NCBI RefSeq assembly: GCF_022788695.1
Contig: NZ_CP085155.1
Span: forward strand, 496,001-560,000
Source of the DNA: Pseudosulfitobacter sp. DSM 107133
GTDB taxonomy: Bacteria; Pseudomonadota; Alphaproteobacteria; Rhodobacterales; Rhodobacteraceae
Length of the DNA stretch: 64,000 bases
Direction of reading: 5' to 3'
Shown: positions 60,101 through 64,000 of the stretch, piece by piece
How positions within the stretch are numbered: the stretch's first letter is position 1
Layout of the letters: each line of letters starts with the position of its first letter
Position numbers and translations under genes: made by a program
The notes under the pieces: generated by a model
Databases searched by the model: none
What the model saw: only the letters and a program-made list of their open reading frames with translations
Told to the model about the DNA's origin: nothing

Positions 60101-63100
60101 TGACGTCCGGCAACGGATCGCTGGACGACAACGGTGATGGCACCTGGACCTACACCCCCGAGCTTAACGACAACAGCGCTGTCACCTTCTCTTATACGGT
60201 GAGCGACGGGGCCTTGACGGCGACGGCATCTGCGGATCTGGATCTGCTTCCGGTTAATGATGCACCGGAAGTGGCGGCGGCTCTGACCGCGACGGCAACC
60301 GAGGACGATGCGGGCTTCTCGCTGAACCTGCTGGACGGCGCGACGGATGTGGATGCAAGTGACACGCTTGCCATCGACAACCTGGTGGTCACCGGCGACA
60401 CCAGCGGCGTCACCCTGACCGGCACCACGGTCACCGTCGATCCGAGCGCCTATAACGCGCTGGCGGTTGGCGAAACTGCGGTCATCACCTACGCCTATGA
60501 CGTCATCGACGGCAACGGCGGGTCCATCGCCCAGACGGCAACCATCACCATCACCGGCGCCAATGATGCACCGGAAGTGGCGGCGGCTCTGACCGCGACG
60601 GCAACCGAGGACGATGCGGGCTTCTCGCTGAACCTGCTGGACGGCGCGACGGATGTGGATGCAAGTGACACGCTTGCCATCGACAACCTGGTGGTCACCG
60701 GCGACACCAGCGGCGTCACCCTGACCGGCACCACGGTCACCGTCGATCCGAGCGCCTATAACGCGCTGGCGGTTGGCGAAACTGCGGTCATCACCTACGC
60801 CTATGACGTCATCGACGGCAACGGCGGGTCCATCGCCCAGACGGCAACCATCACCATCACCGGCGCCAATGATGCACCGGAAGTGGCGGCGGCTCTGACC
60901 GCGACGGCAACCGAGGACGATGCAGGCTTCTCGCTGAACCTGCTGGACGGCGCGACGGATGTGGATGCAAGTGACACGCTTGCCATCGACAACCTGGTGG
61001 TCACCGGCGACACCAGCGGCGTCACCCTGACCGGCACCACGGTCACCGTCGATCCGAGCGCCTATAACGCGCTGGCGGTTGGCGAAACTGCGGTCATCAC
61101 CTACGCCTATGACGTCATCGACGGCAACGGCGGGTCCATCGCCCAGACGGCAACCATCACCATCACCGGCGCCAATGATGCACCGGAAGTGGCGGCGGCT
61201 CTGACCGCGACGGCAACCGAGGACGATGCGGGCTTCTCGCTGAACCTGCTGGACGGCGCGACGGATGTGGATGCAAGTGACACGCTTGCCATCGACAACC
61301 TGGTGGTCACCGGCGACACCAGCGGCGTCACCCTGACCGGCACCACGGTCACCGTCGATCCGAGCGCCTATAACGCGCTGGCGGTTGGCGAAACTGCGGT
61401 CATCACCTACGCCTATGACGTCATCGACGGCAACGGCGGGTCCATCGCCCAGACGGCAACCATCACCATCACCGGCGCCAATGATGCACCGGAAGTGGCG
61501 GCGGCTCTGACCGCGACGGCAACCGAGGACGATGCAGGCTTCTCGCTGAACCTGCTGGACGGCGCGACGGATGTGGATGCAAGTGACACGCTTGCCATCG
61601 ACAACCTGGTGGTCACCGGCGACACCAGCGGCGTCACCCTGACCGGCACCACGGTCACCGTCGATCCGAGCGCCTATAACGCGCTGGCGGTTGGCGAAAC
61701 TGCGGTCATCACCTACGCCTATGACGTCATCGACGGCAACGGCGGGTCCATCGCCCAGACGGCAACCATCACCATCACCGGCGCCAATGATGCACCGGAA
61801 GTGGCGGCGGCTCTGACCGCGACGGCAACCGAGGACGATGCAGGCTTCTCGCTGAACCTGCTGGACGGCGCGACGGATGTGGATGCAAGTGACACGCTTG
61901 CCATCGACAACCTGGTGGTCACCGGCGACACCAGCGGCGTCACCCTGACCGGCACCACGGTCACCGTCGATCCGAGCGCCTATAACGCGCTGGCGGTTGG
62001 CGAAACTGCGGTCATCACCTACGCCTATGACGTCATCGACGGCAACGGCGGGTCCATCGCCCAGACGGCAACCATCACCATCACCGGCGCCAATGATGCA
62101 CCGGAAGTGGCGGCGGCTCTGACCGCGACGGCAACCGAGGACGATGCAGGCTTCTCGCTGAACCTGCTGGACGGCGCGACGGATGTGGATGCAAGTGACA
62201 CGCTTGCCATCGACAACCTGGTGGTCACCGGCGACACCAGCGGCGTCACCCTGACCGGCACCACGGTCACCGTCGATCCGAGCGCCTATAACGCTCTGGC
62301 GGTTGGCGAAACTGCGGTCATCACCTACGCCTATGACGTCATCGACGGCAACGGCGGGTCCATCGCCCAGACGGCAACCATCACCATCACCGGCGCCAAT
62401 GATGCTGCGGTTATTACCGGAGATATTACCGGTACAGCCACGGAAGACGCGGGTGGCAACATCTCGGGGACACTTCTTTCGACAGATGTGGATGGCACTG
62501 ACGACACGTTCATCGCGGCAATGGGAAGCGTTGCCTACGGCAGCTACACCATAGATGCGATGGGGCTGTGGACCTACACGCTTGACGATACCAACCTTGA
62601 CGTTAACGGCCTGCGCGACGGGGAAACCCTGACCGACAGCTTCTCGGTCGCGTCAGAGGACGGCACCCTGCAAAGCGTGACAGTCACCATCAATGGCGTC
62701 ACCGATGGTGCGACCGAAGGAAACGACAGCCTTGTCGGATCCGCAGATGGTGATTTGATCGCAGCACTGGGTGGCGATGACACCGTGCGGGGCCGCGATG
62801 GTGACGACACGCTGGAAGGCGGTGCCGGCATGGACATGCTGGACGGCGACAGCGGGGCGGATCTGCTCACCGGGGGGGGCAATTCCGATACCCTGCTTGG
62901 TGGATTGGGCAACGATACGCTTGACGGTGGGCTCGGTTCGGACGTGCTGCGCGGCAACGGTGACGATGACTCGCTGATTGGTGGCAGTGGCAACGATACC
63001 CTTTCGGGTGGCACCGGCAACGACACGCTCTCGGGGGGCACCGGCAGCGACAACCTGGCGGGCAACCTCGGAGACGATGTATTGCTGGGTGGCAGTGGCT

Positions 63101-63891
63101 CGGATGACCTGAACGGCGGCGGCGGCGCGGATACACTGCGTGGTGGCACCGGAAAGGACACGTTGCTCGGTCTCGACGGGGACGACTTCCTTACCGGAGG
63201 TGGCGACACCGACAGCATCATCGGTGGCAATGGTAACGACACTCTGCTGGGCAACCTTGGCAACGACACCATGCGTGGCGATGGCGGCGACGACAGCCTT
63301 GTCGGCGGCGACGGCAGCGACGACATGGGCGGTGGTCTGGGCAACGACACGATGTTCGGTCTCAACGGCTCCGACCTTATGAACGGGGACGGCGGAAACG
63401 ACCTCATGGATGGTGGTGACCTGAATGATACGTTGAACGGCGGGGACGGCGACGATACCCTGGCGGGCGGCAACGGAGACGACAGCCTTGATGGTGGCGC
63501 CATGAACGATGACCTCGACGGCAACACCGGCGCGGATATCCTCAACGGGGGGGCGGGCAACGATACGCTGAACGGCGGATCGGGCGCGGACACCCTTGAC
63601 GGCGGCACAGGCGACGACCGGTTGATCGGTCTGGACGGCGCAGATGTCTTCATCTTTGCGGATGGCTCCGGTGTCGATATGGTGACAGACTTTAGCGCAA
63701 CCGACATGGATGTGCTTGACCTCTCCGGGGTTGCGTCGATCACTGACATGACTTCGTTGCAGGCCAGCCTGGGCACCAGCACAGAGGGCAATGCTGTGGT
63801 CAACTTCGGAGGCAACAGCGTCGAACTGCAAGGCGTCAGCGAAGCAGACATTGGCACCATCTTCGACGAAGACAATTTCATCTTCGTCTAA
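45133..63891 (+). CDS. Giant RTX/VCBS-repeat secreted adhesin, 6252 residues
   Basis: One uninterrupted frame with AGGAG seven bases before the ATG. Residues about 8-150 form a PA14 domain (DWDFQIAADDGIILIIDG, LSAGTHTIEVIYWER). Then come cadherin-like and bacterial Ig-like domains (to about 800), long arrays of VCBS/cadherin-type domains each ending TVTITGTNDAP or similar (to about 5860), and RTX nonapeptides (GGxGxDxLx, about 5863-6173). The last 80 residues (DVFIFADG to DNFIFV) look like a type I secretion signal. Residues 2566-2919 recur at 4347-4700, and 5042-5755 are seven copies of a 102-residue unit. No secretion genes are in the window. Expected role: calcium-dependent surface adhesion or biofilm matrix. 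Confidence 0.9.
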   Translation: MAVTSTGTNGFYYEYVTANATTVIDSNADARALIFDGTGQATRSDGHVNYVSILSPGVDDFAVRYTGTFNVSPAKVGDWDFQIAADDGIILIIDGVEINSRFDESDPGSVPGGWNDTSTVNLSAGTHTIEVIYWERSGGESVSLLAQAPDEVSMTAFGADDGVAGATITNDAPDFGTVASPISVAEGETGVVFDAQATDDGGAADAGITYSFDGGVDDGKFTIDSSTGEVSFSAAPDFENPTDDGANNTYAISVRATDAEGAFTSQAVQFNVTNVAPVGTVTADGDGLFAEGETITFTVTFDEVVTENLSALTLTGPRSATYDSGSGTNTLTYTYTVGASDDEADLEVTGYTGDITDDGGAPAVLVATSDLDIVLDTTAPATPGVPDLLATSDSNINNDDTTNDTTPTFSVDVSGLSAGEFVTLIDQNAGGATISAAYEVTGTETDGLAEITANILTDAVYSVAALPTDAAGNIGTASAGLPVTIDTDADVGDDLSIAFVNAGSDQVYGGTETVAISVSGLDTNTAAELTITGTAGDVVKAVSGNGTVTLNTAESVSLGDGALSAAIVATDTAGNTTSPAPINSFSADYTAPTVVSAAISGGTGVDGTILDADTGGTVELTITFSEEMDTATDPSIAIFTAGTGLTESATVARSWSVDGTALTLTYDVADTDVDLADIEVTVTDAADAAGNVLSMGSPITTETAIDTDTSAAQTATVAFDEIPDQAQATAGAIDLVTLDGTDGTTYALSGMGEINTHVEFDGLTLRISDNEAARAFFDREENPSIVIEVAGTDNAGNITLSTLTFNLNDLNDAPELGAGPNTDADTVKERADGAGENAVPFGTDGTFTVTDDDTGNTHSVTVSNISTTGSGGFLGFFSAGFDDPITGDGAGTVAWNFNVGAPLPAGVSAAQMATIDALAEGETIVQTYDVIVTETNTSPAQSFTQRVTITIEGTNDLPVISGTEIGASVTEVVDPSMADQTLTAEGTLSVADTDATDTVVVEVTSVATSGTFTGTNPLEGTDLLGFMQVVAGDGTSGTPGTATDAMAAAESAPSDFTWKFSAGITATSAFDFLNEGETLELAYTLTATDSSTAAGVDTQVVTITVTGSNDVPTIAAASTVGGVVEAGDGIPGTSNATGSLNVSGMNWADADDGETADLLITKGSAGSDAQSNLTFDSGMLSNEAAIEGTYGTLYVTATGDYRYELNDLDADTQALDGGDLTSETFNYTIANRTGGAENEATQTLTVNITGSNDAPEITVVEAVGTVVEAGVDSENAASAGTPSATGSFTASDVDADDTDLTWSANVSGMQIIGMGGEIIGTYGTFSVDASGAWTFTLANESPAVDALYQGESVSETFEVEVADGNGGTDTETVTINITGTNDAPVVTADALPDTDVTEIGDGVAGDASASGSFTVTDVDSDAPTTDDDAKIWSIVDGDTGALTTANPATSAQVIGTYGTLTLTNMGAWTYTLGDSFAATQALDDSGSVNDVFTVRVADGLGGFDEIDVTVTVAGSNDAPTITVETGDGITGAVTEGSGTLTASDTLTISDVDGNETVTTTVTGVTASGVLGEFGAIDDATLQALVEIANGTLTNDASGNGSNQATWNFSAESTLFDYLAKDEVLTLAYEITSDDTTTTDTQTVTVTVTGSNDLPSVQIGAGDSDTGAVTESDMLVMGNLETNGTLTISDRDASDTHTPNAYLDTVTWTDLNGTNNGGTPSSAGTISNPALLAALENAFSVDNSTDNDTIEWTYSLADTQVDFLGAGETLTLVFYVSAQDDSASGGGDINNQPDTSPVRPVTITITGSDDAPTITADTQNSFDEGDSLVIEDGAATGPSLADDVTVNLLGTGVDTTSEIWVTNVDEELDTNDTRSTTGTPSISVGGSLPAGYAAADVEAAFGGLTSDSDVVTFNRNAAVFDALDDGAFIDVTLSYTVRTTSPDGTTFVDTPLTTVVRVNGVNDAPYIVNTEDFEADITEDGTTSLNGAITFNDIEPTDTAALSVTVTAVEGTGDGAASLADYVGTFSAGSLAPSGGSDGSVFYSFNISNAVLQNLAEGEVFTQSYEVAITDGDLETSRPIVITFTGVNDAPANVVVSGTTAVTEDLDTDATAAATTQQLTGSISFDDADVSTLAAGDPAITADTHTVTSAFASATLDGDALVGYSGATGTFAIDAASVVAANMAQTVANSVDWTYDINDADFDFLADGEALALTFTVTIDDGNTDGVTTQDVTFTVTGTNDSPTLGLTGMGDSNADTLAETDAGLTASGTLTLSDVDLSDTVSVNGISVAVTSGSAGTLDNATLQAMLSVAGDLDATETSEQVTWTFDSGMEAFDYLTATQSLELTYTLTATDSAGATDTQNVVITINGTNDVPTIAGTATGTVAEDAMDLTASGQITIADPDTGESTFGAIAAGTAGDNAYGTFEVDTAGNWTYTLNNALDVVQDLGVGQSIDDTITVASFDGTASQVLTVTITGTNDAPVIDEVATDNAPTTDEDVPFTGTVVAADRDGDTLTYAVGTDAANGSVTINETSGEYTYTPDANTNGPDSFIINVTDGQGGLDAITINIGVTAVDDAPDAAAGTDTTAEDTAVIIDVTPFVTEVDGETYSVTAASVPAAQGTVTFSGTSITFTPALNFNGNAEIAYTVTDDAGTLSDSDTVTVTVTAVDDAPVAADDTQTVLEDAATTDFDVASLITEVDGDAVIVSATVPAAEGTVTVTGTVISFTPAANFNGLATISYTVTDDTGAARSDNGVIAVTVTPVNDATEIDVAAQVTPTHVEAVDAAPAVPTLVADAVTLVDVDGLDYDGAVFTAAVDSGDASDLLSLDNAGSVAVTGSTVSVGGTDVGTLSSGTGTLSVAFAGLVSEAQVQAVVQALAYATTSDQPAASRAITLDLTDGDGGTAMQQSVSLDISASNDTPTANDFTAAPSLAEDLNIDIPIVNGTAGMGEISLAEFGSDPDGNIDLSSISFAGTAMVNGMSETFATLGLSYDSLTNEISVDGTAAFYQSLDAGDTLSLELGFTLTDGASASDDGVLTLTVTGANDLPVLGAANLVTYADTSADDTFGDVAGTFVATDVDEDDTDLFYSLGGGSSSGSDAGGGFETLTSPYGVLKLYNNGNYTFEVNSTAINAAPAGAPIVVEFDVLVYDDDGANPTTMTVTVNPANDTPEIDTIAPGSVVDTVAADSIPDLTGTATASDRDTGDVPEFTIAGETVVEGETSQTFYYDRTADTVGTTAGAGLIELGTLTVQTTGGYVFDVNDAGIDALRAGEAPVISTDLRATDDLGLFTETPLTINVTGANDTPVVVGVVPGLTITAKEQLEASGERPDAEGTAVTANTTISYEDADSVGTPNFAFIPAESGYAGTISFTPSGGNVSTGSVGVGFTIPDAQLNALAEGEALGSSPQEYEIRIFDDSGAFVSQTVLIQIVGSNDRPVISAAAGQDGADVFEAADGVLDGTITATGDLSVTDEDLIDNVTLSVTDVAVSGSYAGDSTPTATALKGMLGFGPSGATSGFAALYTVDADGAGSDLTWGFTSGTAGDNAFEFLADGETLVLAYEVTADDASGTDTAATTQTITVTITGTNDSPVAAGDVTVTQNEDIDALEVITTATATDLDDSDTLVFSINAGNDDGLFEIDATTGEISLADGMSLDAEAVGGGQHVLTILTDDQNGGTGTQQVTINVADVDDNITTLPVDADPTAMGEGNVDENATAGTLVGISAQSTDADVTAAPLSYAITGGTGMGLFEIDSANGAVSVATGATIDREASGGDSYTIEVTATPQNGAASAPATFTITINDLDEFDVTAPADDDMLTPNEISESAAAGTYVGLMALSVDGDATLNGVTYALTDDAGGRFEIDAVSGAVTLSDEPGATGIDFETQTSHLITVQATSEDGSTASTDFTIDILVADDTPPVIQTNAAQSAAENQTTVVLLDATDVDSNDASIVFTITGGDDAAAFEIGEDNVLRFVSAPDFEMPTDTGADRTYEVTVRATDPLGNFSERTISVDLTDVNEAPEVALDNTVVTIAENTDLTGGVKVADITITDDALGTEGLSLAGDDAGRFTIVMGTSGPELHFNGTSPNFEAPDDFGGDGVYDVTVLVDDATLGMGSDDSAAFSLTVTDVNEAPVAADEFDLSEGSLDEDSSFNVTFTTVSGMLEPGQVELSTIVQDEDGNVDLTSLSFDSITLDGVTLADIAAGGVSYNSATGAFTLDASVEAYQSLAVGQTGIVLANFTVTDAGGLSDTGSLRFELEGTNDLPVVTVADSDLTVTTDEDTAVSGTVVATDVDAGSTIAYSVEIDDGPANGIVTIDAVTGDYTYTPDTNTSGFDSFTVTITDDQMASVTQVVNIGVTPVDDAPDAAAGTDTTAEDTAVIIDVTPFVTEVDGETYSVTAASVPAAQGTVTFSGTSITFTPALNFNGNAEIAYTVTDDAGTLLDSDTVTVTVTAVDDAPVAADDTQTVLEDAATTDFDVASLITEVDGDAVIVSATVPAAEGTVTVTGTVISFTPAANFNGLATISYTVTDDTGAARSDNGVIAVTVTPVNDATEIDVAAQVTPTHVEAVDAAPAVPTLVADAVTLVDVDGLDYDGAVFTAAVDSGDASDLLSLDNAGSVAVTGSTVSVGGTDVGTLSSGTGTLSVAFAGLVSEAQVQAVVQALAYATTSDQPAASRAITLDLTDGDGGTAMQQSVSLDISASNDTPTPTDDIFIVGEGSFLSTGNVLTAGTADSDPDGDSLTVSALADVKDDTGTADASGNALVGASAGVITTDWGAEVTLQSNGSLFYNLTSNTARFNQLAAGQSAIDSFTYTVTDGVLTETATVSVTIIGTNDNIKAVADTITATEDTAASVSGNLLANDTDVDVGDTREIINVTSSVTATAIATATGYQITTVDGVVITLGQDGSYALTAPDTLDEGTLYTATFQYSVQDGGSAQSTTTVTVNVTGNNDGPAAATVTLTASDEDTTRVITEAELLAGASDPDANAVLEITDLSLTSGNGSLDDNGDGTWTYTPELNDNSAVTFSYTVSDGALTATASADLDLLPVNDAPEVAAALTATATEDDAGFSLNLLDGATDVDASDTLAIDNLVVTGDTSGVTLTGTTVTVDPSAYNALAVGETAVITYAYDVIDGNGGSIAQTATITITGANDAPEVAAALTATATEDDAGFSLNLLDGATDVDASDTLAIDNLVVTGDTSGVTLTGTTVTVDPSAYNALAVGETAVITYAYDVIDGNGGSIAQTATITITGANDAPEVAAALTATATEDDAGFSLNLLDGATDVDASDTLAIDNLVVTGDTSGVTLTGTTVTVDPSAYNALAVGETAVITYAYDVIDGNGGSIAQTATITITGANDAPEVAAALTATATEDDAGFSLNLLDGATDVDASDTLAIDNLVVTGDTSGVTLTGTTVTVDPSAYNALAVGETAVITYAYDVIDGNGGSIAQTATITITGANDAPEVAAALTATATEDDAGFSLNLLDGATDVDASDTLAIDNLVVTGDTSGVTLTGTTVTVDPSAYNALAVGETAVITYAYDVIDGNGGSIAQTATITITGANDAPEVAAALTATATEDDAGFSLNLLDGATDVDASDTLAIDNLVVTGDTSGVTLTGTTVTVDPSAYNALAVGETAVITYAYDVIDGNGGSIAQTATITITGANDAPEVAAALTATATEDDAGFSLNLLDGATDVDASDTLAIDNLVVTGDTSGVTLTGTTVTVDPSAYNALAVGETAVITYAYDVIDGNGGSIAQTATITITGANDAAVITGDITGTATEDAGGNISGTLLSTDVDGTDDTFIAAMGSVAYGSYTIDAMGLWTYTLDDTNLDVNGLRDGETLTDSFSVASEDGTLQSVTVTINGVTDGATEGNDSLVGSADGDLIAALGGDDTVRGRDGDDTLEGGAGMDMLDGDSGADLLTGGGNSDTLLGGLGNDTLDGGLGSDVLRGNGDDDSLIGGSGNDTLSGGTGNDTLSGGTGSDNLAGNLGDDVLLGGSGSDDLNGGGGADTLRGGTGKDTLLGLDGDDFLTGGGDTDSIIGGNGNDTLLGNLGNDTMRGDGGDDSLVGGDGSDDMGGGLGNDTMFGLNGSDLMNGDGGNDLMDGGDLNDTLNGGDGDDTLAGGNGDDSLDGGAMNDDLDGNTGADILNGGAGNDTLNGGSGADTLDGGTGDDRLIGLDGADVFIFADGSGVDMVTDFSATDMDVLDLSGVASITDMTSLQASLGTSTEGNAVVNFGGNSVELQGVSEADIGTIFDEDNFIFV
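52828..53888 (+). repeat. Internal duplication, copy 1 (1061 bp)
   Basis: Identical to 58171-59231 apart from two substitutions that I could find (a G/C near 52843 and a C/T near 53094 that changes Ser to Leu). The offset is exactly 5343 bases, so the frame is kept. It encodes about three cadherin-like domains and lies inside the giant adhesin gene. Confidence 0.9.
58171..59231 (+). repeat. Internal duplication, copy 2 (1061 bp)
   Basis: Second copy of 52828-53888, about 99.8% identical, while the flanking adhesin sequence on both sides differs between the two places. Confidence 0.9.
60256..62397 (+). repeat. Seven tandem 306-bp repeats in the adhesin gene
   Basis: Units start at 60256, 60562, 60868, 61174, 61480, 61786 and 62092. 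Each encodes 102 residues from NDAPEVAAALTATATEDD to TITITGA. Differences are almost only synonymous: the codon before GFS is GCG in units 1, 2 and 4 and GCA in 3, 5, 6 and 7; unit 7 also has one GCG to GCT change; the start of unit 1 differs slightly. Confidence 0.95.
62720..63650 (+). repeat. RTX calcium-binding nonapeptide region
   Basis: About thirty glycine-aspartate nonapeptides such as GGLGNDTLDGG, GGTGNDTLSGG and GGSGADTLDGG are encoded. They form calcium-bound beta-rolls that fold after type I secretion. Some units deviate (GLNGSDLMNGD, GDLNDTLNGG). Confidence 0.92.
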
Positions 63892-63916
63892 ACCGGGCTA
63901 ACCGAAACCAAAAAAG

Positions 63917-63945
63917 ATCCCCGCCAAGGCATTGGCGGGGATTTT
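63917..63945 (+). terminator. Rho-independent terminator of the giant adhesin gene
   Basis: Perfect 11-bp stem ATCCCCGCCAA (63917-63927) and TTGGCGGGGAT (63932-63942), GGCA loop, then TTTT, 25 bases after the stop. The remaining bases to 64000 hold nothing I could recognise. Confidence 0.9.
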
Positions 63946-64000
63946 GCGTTTGTGCCGATTTGCCTACAAGGGGCCCTGACAGACCTACCCACCAAGACCA

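Noticed and set aside
60256..62397. Regular repeats considered as a CRISPR array
   Set aside because: The unit is 306 bp without unique spacers and is translated in frame as adhesin domains.

Overview
The window is high-GC DNA, compactly coded, with many ATGA stop/start overlaps. Its gene content (Rieske-type glycine betaine demethylation, GcvT-fused FAD dehydrogenase, family-5 ABC uptake, giant VCBS/RTX adhesin) suggests a marine alphaproteobacterium of the Roseobacter group (Rhodobacterales). No rRNA, tRNA or CRISPR was seen, and no intact insertion sequence. Assignments come from motif reading and family knowledge; no database search was run.

Layout. (1) 1-6268, methylated-amine catabolism: the 3' part of a dimethylglycine/sarcosine dehydrogenase-like FAD-GcvT protein, a divergent LysR regulator, a GbcA-like Rieske oxygenase with its GbcB-like reductase, and a GlxA/AraC-type regulator resembling GbdR. 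(2) 6371-13367, an aromatic-acid operon through gentisate: one 914-residue polypeptide joins a salicylyl-CoA 5-hydroxylase-like flavoprotein to an aryl-CoA ligase. It is followed by an alpha/beta hydrolase, a fumarylpyruvate hydrolase, gentisate 1,2-dioxygenase and an odd maleylpyruvate isomerase-like protein, with a divergent IclR regulator. (3) 13457-22705, two divergent units around a GntR regulator: leftwards a histone-deacetylase-fold amidohydrolase and a class III aminotransferase, rightwards a class II aldolase-like enzyme and a complete family-5 ABC importer. Together they look like uptake and catabolism of an acylated polyamine or amide. (4) 23009-23695, a DUF2270 membrane protein flanked by solitary repeat ends.

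(5) 23736-40545, a siderophore island: an iron-type ECF sigma factor; a leftward operon for MATE exporter, PLP lyase, siderophore esterase, acetyltransferase and ornithine/lysine N-hydroxylase; a rightward MbtH protein and single-module NRPS (degenerate C-A-T-TE); a FecCD/FepC-type ferric-siderophore ABC importer; and a TonB-dependent receptor. A perfect 11-bp inverted repeat between the two biosynthetic operons may be a symmetric pair of -35 elements for the sigma factor. A 311-bp palindromic, gene-free element with long terminal inverted repeats closes the island.

(6) 40923-43780, a HxlR-regulated redox group (NAD(P)-binding protein, DsbA-family protein) and a Tat-exported metallo-beta-lactamase-fold protein. 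(7) 43781-45132, a 1.35-kb gene-poor, partly AT-rich stretch. (8) 45133-63891, one 6252-residue secreted adhesin: PA14 domain, cadherin/VCBS-like repeats, a 1061-bp internal duplication, seven near-identical 306-bp tandem repeats and an RTX C-terminus, followed by a strong terminator.

The strongest candidates for something new are the hydroxylase-CoA ligase fusion with its atypical partners, the symmetric siderophore promoter with the unusual NRPS module, and the recently rearranged giant adhesin gene.
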